The translations under genes and the position numbers were made by a program. A stretch of 64,000 bases of DNA from Oleiphilus messinensis (GTDB taxonomy: Bacteria; Pseudomonadota; Gammaproteobacteria; Pseudomonadales; Oleiphilaceae). The notes beneath the pieces are model-generated. The model ran no database searches and had not been told where the DNA came from. It saw nothing but the letters and a program-made list of their open reading frames with translations. This document shows positions 17,507 through 26,111 of the stretch, in pieces (position 1 is the stretch's first letter; the number at the start of each line of letters is the position of its first letter). The stretch covers positions 2,663,501-2,727,500 of the forward strand of contig NZ_CP021425.1 of NCBI RefSeq assembly GCF_002162375.1, given 5' to 3'.

Positions 17507-20470
17507 TTAAGTCGTGATATTTTGCGGTGTTAGATATTGTGTGAGCAGGCAGACAAGCTCATCGTGAATGATGGGCTTGGCCAGAATGCCATTACTGCCA
17601 GCTTGTTCCAGCATTGCAAGCTCATCAGGCGCATCGCTCGCTGTGAATGAAATGATGGTGCCTTTATAGCCGCGCTGACGTAATTCATTGATCGCCTCTG
17701 GACCGCTCATAACTGGCATATGGTGATCCATCAAGATAACGTCAGGGTGCTGACGCAATGCTTTTTTCACTGCAATTTGGCCGTTTTCTGCAAAGTCAAC
17801 CGTTACGCCGAAACGTTTTAGTACTAATCGCATTAGCGCTTGGTTGGCGGGGTTGTCTTCTGCAACCAGTATAGTGCCATTGAATTGGACGTTCTCTTCG
17901 ATATCCAACGCGGGTTTGGCTACTTTAGGCAATTCCGGAACGGCTGGCAATGCATCTTCAGAAAGCCAACGCGTGTCAATGAGTGCTCCAGTTGCGATAT
18001 CCAGAGAATAAGTGCTTCCCTCATACCGGGTGCTGTTAATAGTCAGGGCGCCACCAAGCATTTCTGCCAGCCGATGGACCAATGACATTGCCAGCCGGAT
18101 ACTGCCAAACTCGCGGGCAACAACAGGAGACACCTGGGTAAAGTGGTCAATGAGGCTGTTGAGTTGCTCTGGCGTGAAGCCTTGACCGGTATCGCGGACT
18201 TTGCAGTGCAACAGTTGTTGTTCTTTGCTGCAGCCAAATCTGAGTTGTATGGTTCCCTTTTCGGTTAATTCTGCGGAATACTTACAGATCTTGAGCAGCA
18301 TTTGTCTAAGCCGGGTTGGATCTGTTTGAATAAACTCGGGCAAATCTGTGTCATAGATGACCTCGAACGACAGCCCGTTAGCACGCATGGTGGGGGCCAT
18401 TTTTTGCAAAACATCCGCAATAATTTCGGGTACAGATACGGGGAGTGGCTCAAGCTCAAGTTTTCCCGCTTCAACTTTAGAGTAATCGAGAATGTCGTTT
18501 ATTAGCTCCAGCAAGTGGTAACCGCTGTGGACAATGGTGTTGGATGCGTCGGTTCGGTTTTGCTTTGAAGATGACTCATCAAGTAGCGCCTCACCATAGC
18601 CAATAATGGCAGTCAACGGCGTTCGGATTTCGTGGCTCATATTGGCCAGAAACTGACTTTTGGCTTGGGCTGAGTTTTCTGCAATTTGCCTCAGGAGTCG
18701 GTCTTCCTTGTGGTCGCGTTCCGACTTTTCCTGTTCTACTTTCTCCGTCACGTCGACAATTAAACCTTCATAGTGTGCTGGTCGACCGTCCTCGTCGAGT
18801 ATCACTCGAATTGTTGATTCTGCCCAACGTAGCGTTCCGTTACGGGTCCGTAGTTGGGCTTCCAGGCCTTGAATTGAATCTCCGCATTCCAGACTCCGTT
18901 TCACTTTTCGTTGAATTCTTGGGTCTTCGAAGCAGGTCAGAATTGCGTCGTCGGAGTGGGTCAGTAAATCATCTGCAGAACGATAACCCAGTAACGATAC
19001 CATCGCCGGGTTCGCAGCAATGAATCGGCCGCTTAATGATATCTGGAAGATGCCCTCTGCGACATTGTCTAAAAGGTCTTGATAACGCTTTAAGTGCCCC
19101 ATGGCACTGGCATTGGCCAGGATAACTTGTTGCTGCGCCTTTTTGATCCGTTCTGCCAAAGCGAAAGACATCAGGATTAAGTGGCAGATTATACCGAGTT
19201 GAGGTGTGTGTTCGGTGAACGTGTTAAATGGCAGTTCGCCCATGATTGTCAGCGTGTAAATTCCCACACCCGTGAAATTGACAGCCCATGCCCAAAAATA
19301 CGGATGGGCACCGGGAATATCTCGCGACATGGCGGTATAGCTGAAGTAAGCAATAAAACCAGTACCCACAGCTGTGCCGATGACCGCCCATTGAATGGCC
19401 TCTGCAGGATGGACAAAATAGGATATGAAAATTGAAACTAATGTCGCATGGATCGCAACACGAAGTACGCGATCCAGTTCTGGCATATACGTGGCGGCAT
19501 TCATAAAATGGCGGCCCATGCTGAACGCGCCCAGCCAGGAACACCAGATATAGATGGCTAAATATTTTTTATGCAGGAAAATCGGAATGCCACCGAATAG
19601 TTGTAAGCCGTGAACCCGTTCAGTGGTTACAAATACCAGATAAAACAGGATGTAAAAGACATAGTAAAAATATGCCCGGTTTCGATCCGCTAAGAACATC
19701 AAGAGATTATAAGCGAGCATGATCACCACGCCGCCAATGAATATCCCGTGAAAAGTCTGAACCTCGCTAATGTGTTGCGCCAGCCCGATGGGAGTGAAGA
19801 TCCGGATTGGGATGTGCATTGAATTGATGCTTTCCATTCGCAGATACAGGTCAACAGTCTCTCCCTGTTGCAGGGTAAACGGAAATAGTTGACTTGGATA
19901 GCCAATGGGACGACTGGTGAAAGCAGTGTTATAGCCACTGTAGTCCCGACTGAGAACCTTTCCACCAGATGCCAGATAAAACTCGACGTGGTCGATTAAC
20001 GTTGAATCCACCTCAATCAAAAATCGCGATTCCGGTTGTTCTCCAGTGTAAACCAAGGTGGTTTTAGTCCAGATCGCTGCATCTGAAAATCCCAGATTTA
20101 ATGGACCTTTGAGATTTTGTTTGAATTGTTCATCCTTGAGCTTGATAACATCTTTCACCGTCATTTCAAGTTCAGGGTCTTTGATATAGCGAACTGATAA
20201 GTCAACACTGTATTGTTGAATTTTATCATTTAGTTTAAGGGGCTGAATATCGCGTGTCTTGGCGACTTGCGCTCGCTGCTGTTCGTGAGCTCTGACCAGG
20301 GGTTTGTTGGGGGGCGGATCAGTAAACCCGTAGGCAGCGTTACCTAATGTATTGAGCATTATTGTTAGCAACAGGAAACCGATCAAATACCCGTATGGCG
20401 CCGGGCTGATTGTCATTTTTGTGGTTCGAGTTCGCACGATCAATGGTATTTTCGACCTTCGCAATTCCAT
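17507..20470 (-). CDS. 7TM-DISM/PAS hybrid histidine kinase with degenerate ATPase
   Basis: A 987-residue membrane sensor. Residues 22-48 form a signal/anchor segment, about 75-225 a periplasmic 7TMR-DISM extracellular domain (DISMED2-like), and 240-440 seven transmembrane helices. A PAS domain spans 462-580 and HisKA 600-670, with H613 in MSHEIRTPL. An ATPase-like domain covers about 715-830. The receiver at 865-985 has acidic residues E871/D872, phospho-acceptor D915 in VILMDHHMP and K965. The ATPase part is odd: the N-box position reads LLKICKYS instead of an N-containing motif, and the G2 loop reads FGSIRLAM instead of GxGL, while G1 (DTGQG) is kept. Kinase activity is therefore doubtful. 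Confidence 0.93.
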   Translation of the reverse strand: MELRRSKIPLIVRTRTTKMTISPAPYGYLIGFLLLTIMLNTLGNAAYGFTDPPPNKPLVRAHEQQRAQVAKTRDIQPLKLNDKIQQYSVDLSVRYIKDPELEMTVKDVIKLKDEQFKQNLKGPLNLGFSDAAIWTKTTLVYTGEQPESRFLIEVDSTLIDHVEFYLASGGKVLSRDYSGYNTAFTSRPIGYPSQLFPFTLQQGETVDLYLRMESINSMHIPIRIFTPIGLAQHISEVQTFHGIFIGGVVIMLAYNLLMFLADRNRAYFYYVFYILFYLVFVTTERVHGLQLFGGIPIFLHKKYLAIYIWCSWLGAFSMGRHFMNAATYMPELDRVLRVAIHATLVSIFISYFVHPAEAIQWAVIGTAVGTGFIAYFSYTAMSRDIPGAHPYFWAWAVNFTGVGIYTLTIMGELPFNTFTEHTPQLGIICHLILMSFALAERIKKAQQQVILANASAMGHLKRYQDLLDNVAEGIFQISLSGRFIAANPAMVSLLGYRSADDLLTHSDDAILTCFEDPRIQRKVKRSLECGDSIQGLEAQLRTRNGTLRWAESTIRVILDEDGRPAHYEGLIVDVTEKVEQEKSERDHKEDRLLRQIAENSAQAKSQFLANMSHEIRTPLTAIIGYGEALLDESSSKQNRTDASNTIVHSGYHLLELINDILDYSKVEAGKLELEPLPVSVPEIIADVLQKMAPTMRANGLSFEVIYDTDLPEFIQTDPTRLRQMLLKICKYSAELTEKGTIQLRFGCSKEQQLLHCKVRDTGQGFTPEQLNSLIDHFTQVSPVVAREFGSIRLAMSLVHRLAEMLGGALTINSTRYEGSTYSLDIATGALIDTRWLSEDALPAVPELPKVAKPALDIEENVQFNGTILVAEDNPANQALMRLVLKRFGVTVDFAENGQIAVKKALRQHPDVILMDHHMPVMSGPEAINELRQRGYKGTIISFTASDAPDELAMLEQAGSNGILAKPIIHDELVCLLTQYLTPQNITT

Positions 20471-20730
20471 GCCGCCTGTGTTTTTCGCCGTGAGCCGATT
20501 ATTACTTTAGCTAACAAATGTTAGTTTATCCGGGTAGGTGCGTCGTTGAGGTTTGTTAGTAATTGCTCAGTTTTAACATTTTTAGGCCCAATGTCTATAG
20601 CCGTCAATGGGCTGTATTTATTCCAGATACTATCACCAGTGTAGACAATTACTGGCTAACTCGACCAGCATTCACACCCGGCTCGAAATAAAAAATATCT
20701 TTGCGCCTGGGTGTGTGTCGGTTGTTTGGT

Positions 20731-21495
20731 TTAATCTTTGTAGGACGGATCCAGGCGATCCAGCTTGCGAAGTAATGCAGGCCATGCGAGATCACCTCCC
20801 ATACCCTTGGTAACAAGTTGGACCTGGGCTTTTACCCCGGCCACAATCCGGGGATCAATCAGACGAAGCGACTGTTGGGTAGACTGCGCCATCACCTGGG
20901 TTTGACAGGCCGTTTCTAGCGCGTACATAAATAAAAATGCTTCCGGGATAGACTGGCCAACCGTAAGCAGGCCATGATTTCTCAGAATCATAAAATTGTT
21001 TGTGCCGAGGTCTGCTACCAGGCGTGGTTTTTCCTCTCCATTGAGCGCTATACCTTCATACTCGTGATAGGCCAGCGAGGAGCAGGGCAACATGGATATT
21101 TGCGACAAGGGGAGCAGACCATCCTCTTGTGTAGATACGGCGATGCCTGCACGTGTGTGGGTATGCAAGACACATCCTGCGTCAGCCCGAGCTTCATGAA
21201 TGGCACTGTGTATGGTGAATCCGGCAGGATTGACCGGATATCCCGTATCTTGAACGATATTGCCATGCAGATCGACTTTGACCAGCGAACTGGCAGTAAT
21301 TTCTTCAAAGAGCATGCCATAGGCGTTTATCAGAAAGTGTTCTTCTGGCCCGGGCACACGGGCAGAGATGTGCGTGAAAATCAAATCATCCCAGCCATGT
21401 TTGGCAATCAGGCGATAACAAGCTGCAAGGTTTACCCGGGTCTGCCATTCTTCGGGGGATACGCTGTGTTTGATTGATTTTTCTGGCGTGTTCAA
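20731..21495 (-). CDS. Class II aldolase/adducin family protein
   Basis: A 254-residue protein of the class II aldolase/adducin fold. The zinc-site pattern is visible: FTHISARVPG near residue 40, HTHTRAGIAV near 110 (HTH ligands) and ILRNHGLLTVGQ near 176 (third His), with acidic E-containing segments before. The start codon is probably TTG at 21495 with GGAG eight bases upstream. Members cleave or isomerise sugar phosphates, but this short SPEEW-RVNLAACYRL form is common in proteobacteria and usually of unknown substrate. It stands alone upstream of a TetR gene transcribed the other way. Confidence 0.88.
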   Translation of the reverse strand: MNTPEKSIKHSVSPEEWQTRVNLAACYRLIAKHGWDDLIFTHISARVPGPEEHFLINAYGMLFEEITASSLVKVDLHGNIVQDTGYPVNPAGFTIHSAIHEARADAGCVLHTHTRAGIAVSTQEDGLLPLSQISMLPCSSLAYHEYEGIALNGEEKPRLVADLGTNNFMILRNHGLLTVGQSIPEAFLFMYALETACQTQVMAQSTQQSLRLIDPRIVAGVKAQVQLVTKGMGGDLAWPALLRKLDRLDPSYKD

Positions 21496-21635
21496 ACTGA
21501 TGGCTCCTGAAATTTGTTAATTAATTATCCACAGTGTAGTGAATGTGAGCGAGTAATCCCATGTTTTTAAACGTAATCTTCCAGGTTCTAAGCTGGATTG
21601 GGCGTGTTACGGGGGTTACAACATAGTACTTGTTA

Positions 21636-21657
21636 ACTAACCTACTAGTAGGTTAGT
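21636..21657. promoter_or_regulatory. TetR operator (22-bp perfect palindrome)
   Basis: ACTAACCTACT/AGTAGGTTAGT is a perfect 22-bp inverted repeat ending 10 bp before the tetR start. The half-site AACCTAC recurs in the inverted repeat at 22252, before the oxidoreductase gene. Two matching sites flanking a TetR gene strongly suggest autoregulation plus control of the downstream enzyme. Confidence 0.8.
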
Positions 21658-21667
21658 ATCTTTCGCC

Positions 21668-22243
21668 ATGCAGATCAGAATGAAAAATCGTAAACAACAG
21701 ATTGTTGAACTGGGTCTTTCCTTGCTTCAGACGCGGGGCTTTGAGAGCTTTAGCTATCAAGATCTAGCCCGCGAGCTGGGTATTACCAAAGCCAGCATTC
21801 ACCATCACTTCCCCAAGAAAGCAGACTTGGGTGTAGCTTTGTGCGAGGCGATCCAGATCTGGCATGAGCAACAGTTTGCACTCATCAATAGTCATCCGGG
21901 TAAAGTGATCGATAAGCTCGACCTGTATATTAAAGGTAATTTGAGGTTTGCGAGTGGTGAAAACAAAATTTGCCCACTGAGCAGTCTACAAGCCGATGTT
22001 ACCGCGTTACCCGATACCATGCGAATAGCCCTTAAACGCATGGACGACCATGAGCTGGATTTCATTGCCGAACTTCTGGAGCAGGGCAAGGAGTCTGGTG
22101 AATTCAGATTTCCGGGCGCTACTCGCAGTCAGGCTATGTTGTTCGTATTGGCCTGTAAAGGAGCCTTGCAGTATTCACGAGTCCATGGCGAACAAATTTT
22201 TGATGATACGATGGCGCAGATGCGCGCGCAGTTGATCGGCTAA
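21668..22243 (+). CDS. TetR regulator of the old-yellow-enzyme unit
   Basis: A 191-residue TetR-family repressor. Residues 8-55 hold the helix-turn-helix (YQDLARELGITKASIHHHFP), and the rest is an all-helical ligand domain with a Cys (NKICPLSSL, about residue 101). The PLSSLQADV segment and the adjacent flavin oxidoreductase resemble NemR-type repressors that sense electrophiles through a cysteine. The palindrome just upstream and a related one after the gene are its likely operators. An alternative ATG twelve bases later is possible. Confidence 0.88.
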   Translation: MQIRMKNRKQQIVELGLSLLQTRGFESFSYQDLARELGITKASIHHHFPKKADLGVALCEAIQIWHEQQFALINSHPGKVIDKLDLYIKGNLRFASGENKICPLSSLQADVTALPDTMRIALKRMDDHELDFIAELLEQGKESGEFRFPGATRSQAMLFVLACKGALQYSRVHGEQIFDDTMAQMRAQLIG

Positions 22244-22251
22244 AAAATTTT

Positions 22252-22287
22252 ACCCAATTAACCTACCTTTAGGTAAGTTAATTGGGT
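22252..22287. promoter_or_regulatory. 36-bp near-perfect inverted repeat (second TetR operator)
   Basis: ACCCAATTAACCTACCT pairs with AGGTAAGTTAATTGGGT around a two-base centre, with one internal mismatch. It contains the AACCTAC half-site shared with the palindrome upstream of tetR. It lies 8 bp after the tetR stop and about 70 bp before the oxidoreductase start. It could act as operator for that gene and also as a hairpin that ends tetR transcription. Confidence 0.75.
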
Positions 22288-22357
22288 TCTAGAACAAAAC
22301 GGCTGAAACGCAGTCAAAAGCAACGTTCAAATAACAAGCTATGAGCAGAGGTAATCA

Positions 22358-23461
22358 ATGAGTACCACCGAGAGTTTATTCAAACCGTTTAAATCGGGAC
22401 CACTGGAATTGAAAAACCGAATCGTTATGGCGCCAATGACCCGTACGTATTCACCAGGCAATATACCGAATGATTTGGTTGTTGATTATTACCGCCGTCG
22501 AGCCGAGGGCGGGGTTGGCTTGATTATCACTGAAGGAACCTGTGTAGGGCATAAAGCGGCGACGGGCTACCCCAACGTTCCATTTATGTCCGGGGAAAAA
22601 GCGCTTGAGGGGTGGAAAAAAGTGGTGGATGCCGTGCATGCTGGCGGAGGTAAAATCGCACCGCAGTTGTGGCATGTCGGTGGTGTGCGCAAGCCAGGGG
22701 TCGAAGGTGATACACCCGGTTTCAGTCCCTCGGGTATGGCTAAACCCGGCAAGGTAACAGGCCATGAAATGACGAAAGCTGATATTCAGGACGTGATTGA
22801 AGCCTTTGCCCAGGCGGCACGGGATGCTAAAGAGGTTGGTTTTGACGCGGTTGAAATCCATGGTGCCCATGGTTATCTGATTGATCAGTTTTTCTGGTCA
22901 GGCACAAACGAGCGTTCCGATGAATATGGCGGAGATCTAGCGGCTCGATCTCGGTTTGCGATTGAGTTGATCCAGTCTGTTCGTGCGGCAGTGGGCCCGG
23001 AGTTTCCAATTATATTACGCTGGTCTCAGTGGAAGCAGCAAGATTATTCAGCTCGCCTGGTTGAAACTCCGGAAGCTTTATCGGATTTCATTCAACCCCT
23101 CAGTGATGCGGGCGTCGATATTTTCCATTGTTCAACACGTCGGTTCTGGGAACCGGAATTTGAGGGAAGTGACTTAAACCTTGCAGGTTGGGTGAGAAAA
23201 ATTACGGGTAAGCCGGCCATTACAGTTGGCAGTGTGGGGTTGAATTCAGACTTCTTGCCGGAGCCAGGAACACAAAATTTTAAAAATGCAGAGCCAGCCA
23301 GTCTCGATAATCTGGTCTACCGAATGGACAACGGTGAATTTGATTTAGTGGCCGTGGGTCGAGCGTTAATTGCGAACCCGGATTGGGTCAACAAAATCAA
23401 AGCGGATCAGAGTCAGGATCTGATTGCTTATGAAAGTGATATGTTAAAACAACTGATCTAG
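22358..23461 (+). CDS. NADH:flavin oxidoreductase, old yellow enzyme family
   Basis: A 367-residue FMN-dependent TIM-barrel enoate/nitro reductase. Signatures are the N-terminal LKNRIVMAPMTRTYS, the paired substrate-binding histidines in VEIHGAHGYLIDQFFW, the NERSDEYGGDLAARSRF segment, and the FMN phosphate site near VGSVGLNSDF and AVGRALIANPDWV. Such enzymes reduce activated alkenes and nitro or nitrate esters and detoxify electrophiles. A ribosome site (AGAGG) precedes the ATG. It forms a regulatory unit with the TetR gene, much like nemRA, though the true substrate is not known. Confidence 0.93.
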   Translation: MSTTESLFKPFKSGPLELKNRIVMAPMTRTYSPGNIPNDLVVDYYRRRAEGGVGLIITEGTCVGHKAATGYPNVPFMSGEKALEGWKKVVDAVHAGGGKIAPQLWHVGGVRKPGVEGDTPGFSPSGMAKPGKVTGHEMTKADIQDVIEAFAQAARDAKEVGFDAVEIHGAHGYLIDQFFWSGTNERSDEYGGDLAARSRFAIELIQSVRAAVGPEFPIILRWSQWKQQDYSARLVETPEALSDFIQPLSDAGVDIFHCSTRRFWEPEFEGSDLNLAGWVRKITGKPAITVGSVGLNSDFLPEPGTQNFKNAEPASLDNLVYRMDNGEFDLVAVGRALIANPDWVNKIKADQSQDLIAYESDMLKQLI

Positions 23462-23494
23462 TTGTTTTAAAGGTTCAAGACCTACCCAACACAA

Positions 23495-23518
23495 ATGGCT
23501 CTGTACGGGCAGAGCCAT
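23495..23518 (+). terminator. Hairpin after the old-yellow-enzyme gene
   Basis: A 9-bp stem (ATGGCTCTG/CAGAGCCAT) around TACGGG, 33 bp past the stop codon, followed by a mildly T-rich GTCATAATTTT. Plausible intrinsic terminator. Confidence 0.65.
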
Positions 23519-23678
23519 GTCATAATTTTACCGGTTTTCAGGCCAAACCTGGCATGAAGTTCGGCCCTTATTCAATGCTAACCTTGTCCCGTTCAGATCT
23601 GCGCCTTACTGTTAATATGTCAGGAAAACGATTTCCCCTAAAAATAATCACCGACGACAACAAGTAGAGAGCGTGATA

Positions 23679-24848
23679 ATGCAGAAAATTCCACGAAATA
23701 AAGATAATGATTATACCTGTGACATGGCGACAGAGCGGAGGAGGGTGATTACTGAGGAGACCGGCGCAGGGCTTGAGCATATCGGAACATACTCGATTGA
23801 TCCGGGACTGTTGCCGGGCAATATTGAAAACTTTTCCGGGGTTGCGCAGGTACCAATGGGATTTGCTGGACCCTTGCAGGTTAACGGGGAGCATGCCCGT
23901 GGTGAATTCTATGTGCCGATGGCGACTTCGGAAGGTACGCTTGTCGCAAGTTATAGTCGTGGAATGCGAATTGCGCGAGAAGCTGGCGGAATAAAGACGA
24001 CCGTTATCGACGATGCGATGCAGCGAGCACCGGTTTTTGTCTTTGAGGATGCTCGATTTGCGCGGGAATTTGGACGCTGGGTCAGCGCTCATTTTGCTCA
24101 GATAAAAGCAAAAGCCGAGGAAACAACGTCTTCTGGAAAGCTTATCAATATTGAACAATACGCTGCTGCCAAAATGTGCTGGTTACGATTCAATTTTACC
24201 TGTGGTGACGCCGCGGGCCAGAATATGGTAAGTAAAGCTACGCGACATGCCTGTATGTGGATTCTGGATCAGAACCCTCCGGGACTGGAGCATTTCAGTC
24301 TGGCTGCCAATTTTGACACGGATAAAAAACATTCCTGGGTCAATAATCTTCATACACGTGGCAAACGGGTTGTTGCCGAGATTGTTTTACCCGACCACCT
24401 GATCAAGACTGTTCTGAATACTTCTTCGCAAGCGATGTACCGACAGCGCCAGCTTTCGAATATGGGATCAATCATGTCTGGCGCGGTTAATAATGGTGCC
24501 CATTATGCGAATGGTATTACCGCAATGTTTATAGCCTGTGGTCAGGATGTCGCGAATGTAGCGGAGTCTTCTGCGGGGATTAATTATGCCGAAATACGCG
24601 ATAACGGTGATTACTATCTTGCGATAACCATTCCATCACTCGTCGTTGCAACTTACGGTGGCGGTACAGGATTGCCAACCCAGAGGGAATGTTTGAATGT
24701 GCTGGGTTGTTATGGTCGGGACAGAGTCTATAAGTTCGCCGAAATTGTCGCGGCTACAGTACTGTGTGGGGAGTTATCGCTGGGGGCTGCAGTGGTTGCT
24801 GATGAGTGGGTCTCCAGTCATGATGCCTACGGACGGAATCGGCCATAA
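23679..24848 (+). CDS. Hydroxymethylglutaryl-CoA reductase, class I-like
   Basis: A 389-residue HMG-CoA reductase that converts HMG-CoA to mevalonate with two NAD(P)H. From the frame's first codon (GTG, 23673) the key sites are E87 in PMATSEGTLVAS, K218/K219 in FDTDKKHSWVNNL, the nucleotide loop GDAAGQNMVSKAT, D292 in ACGQDVAN, and H383 near the C-terminus. The paired lysine-containing DKK segment and TYGGGTGLPTQ point to the class I (eukaryote/archaea/actinomycete-like) branch, not the class II degradative type. The ATG at 23679 is taken as start. No other mevalonate-pathway gene lies nearby, so its product may feed a pathway encoded elsewhere. Confidence 0.92.
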   Translation: MQKIPRNKDNDYTCDMATERRRVITEETGAGLEHIGTYSIDPGLLPGNIENFSGVAQVPMGFAGPLQVNGEHARGEFYVPMATSEGTLVASYSRGMRIAREAGGIKTTVIDDAMQRAPVFVFEDARFAREFGRWVSAHFAQIKAKAEETTSSGKLINIEQYAAAKMCWLRFNFTCGDAAGQNMVSKATRHACMWILDQNPPGLEHFSLAANFDTDKKHSWVNNLHTRGKRVVAEIVLPDHLIKTVLNTSSQAMYRQRQLSNMGSIMSGAVNNGAHYANGITAMFIACGQDVANVAESSAGINYAEIRDNGDYYLAITIPSLVVATYGGGTGLPTQRECLNVLGCYGRDRVYKFAEIVAATVLCGELSLGAAVVADEWVSSHDAYGRNRP

Positions 24849-24979
24849 CACAATGAGTGATTACCAGATTTATCATTGCAAAAAGAAAATTAAAAAAATA
24901 TCAAACCAAGTGCAACTTTTTATTTCCTGGTTCGTATATCTCTTCAAACACCAACACTTTATTGAACCTGGAGATAAAC

Positions 24980-25468
24980 ATGAAACTGTTAAAATCAATT
25001 GCACTTACATTAACGATTGCGCTTTCCGCCCCTGTTGCTATGGCAGCACCCAGTTCCTCGTGGGGGAGCAATGAGTCGTCATTGATGACCAGTGCCGAGA
25101 CGAAAATTGATGCGAAAAATTACGCTGCGGCGATTGTAGACCTGAAGGAAATTGTTGCCGATGATCCCAATGATGCGGATGCCTATAATCTGTTGGGCTA
25201 TACGCACCGTAAACTGAAACAATACGAACAGGCAGAGATCTATTACCAGCGTGCGCTGAGCTTGGACCCGGAACACAAGGGCGCATTGGAATACCTGGGT
25301 GAGCTATACCTGGAGACAGATCGAATCGGTAAAGCCCATGAGATGCTGGCGAGACTGGATAAAGCCTGCTTTTTCGGTTGCGAGGAATATGACCTGTTAA
25401 AGGACATGATTAATCAGAAGGTTTCCGGTGTGGCGGTTACCGGGAAAGCGGATTCCTCCTGGCGTTAA
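24980..25468 (+). CDS. Periplasmic TPR-repeat protein
   Basis: A 162-residue protein from the ATG at 24980, preceded by GGAGAT. It has a clear Sec signal peptide (MKLLKSIALTLTIALSAPVA, cleaved near AMA). Two tetratricopeptide motifs can be seen: KNYAAAIVDLKEIVADDPND and AYNLLGYTHRKLKQYEQAEI, followed by YYQRALSLDPEHKGALEYLG. A C-terminal pair of cysteines (CFFGC) could form a disulfide. TPR units mediate protein-protein contacts; the partner is unknown. It follows the HMG-CoA reductase by 130 bp, and a link between the two is not evident. Confidence 0.85.
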   Translation: MKLLKSIALTLTIALSAPVAMAAPSSSWGSNESSLMTSAETKIDAKNYAAAIVDLKEIVADDPNDADAYNLLGYTHRKLKQYEQAEIYYQRALSLDPEHKGALEYLGELYLETDRIGKAHEMLARLDKACFFGCEEYDLLKDMINQKVSGVAVTGKADSSWR

Positions 25469-25479
25469 TTTGATCGGGG

Positions 25480-25890
25480 TCAGGGCTTTCGCCGCCGTGA
25501 AGGTCTGCCCCACCTTCTTCCCGCGATATTCAGAATTCTCAGGAATTTCGGGCACTCAAGGTGTTGCGGTGCCTGGCATGCAGCTGCATGTCGAAGTCCG
25601 TCACGCATGGCTGTGAGTGCTGCGATCCGGCTGTCCAGCTCATCGGCCTTGTTGAGCAGTACCGCGCGGTCAATTTTTAATCCATCGGGCAATAGCATGT
25701 CTTTGATTTCATCCAGCGAGAGACCCGCATTGCGTCCGAGTGTGATGAGTGCCAGCTTCTGTATGACGCTGGATTTGTAAGTCCTTTTCAAGCCATTGCG
25801 ACCATTTGACGCGATAAGGCCTTTTTCCTCGTAATATCGCAAAGTGGAGGCGGGTAGATTGGTGCGTTTTGATACTTCTCCGATGTCCAT
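25480..25890 (-). CDS. MerR-family regulator
   Basis: A 136-residue MerR-type activator. The N-terminal winged helix reads MDIGEVSKRTNLPASTLRYY and continues with EEKGLIASNGRNG. A dimerisation coiled-coil covers about residues 75-105 (LLNKADELDSRIAALTAMR). The C-terminus holds three cysteines or so (including CQAPQHLECPKF), possibly metal or redox ligands, and ends in a basic tail. It matches the SoxR/CueR-like short form without a ligand domain. It is convergent with the TPR gene (12 bp apart). Target unknown. Confidence 0.88.
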   Translation of the reverse strand: MDIGEVSKRTNLPASTLRYYEEKGLIASNGRNGLKRTYKSSVIQKLALITLGRNAGLSLDEIKDMLLPDGLKIDRAVLLNKADELDSRIAALTAMRDGLRHAAACQAPQHLECPKFLRILNIAGRRWGRPSRRRKP

Positions 25891-26002
25891 ATTTATTCGA
25901 TACCTATCGATAGCTCACAACAAATAGCGTATGACTTCAAGTTTACTTTAAGTTATACGGAACTGGTATCACCGTTTAATCAAGAGGACATTTCGTCAGG
26001 GA

Positions 26003-26041
26003 ACAAACCAACAGAACCACAAACAGGTTCTGTTGGTTTGT
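26003..26041. terminator. Strong 16-bp hairpin after the repeat-protein operon
   Basis: ACAAACCAACAGAACC pairs perfectly with GGTTCTGTTGGTTTGT around a 7-nt loop. It sits about 70 bp past the stop of the minus-strand gene at 26112 and between two outward-facing gene ends. A likely terminator, with only a modest U-tract on either side. Confidence 0.7.
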
Positions 26042-26111
26042 GTGTTGCACTATTGTACTATTTATGTACTATCGCCGTTTTCTGTGACCGTTAGGTCAGT
26101 CGGGGTAACCG

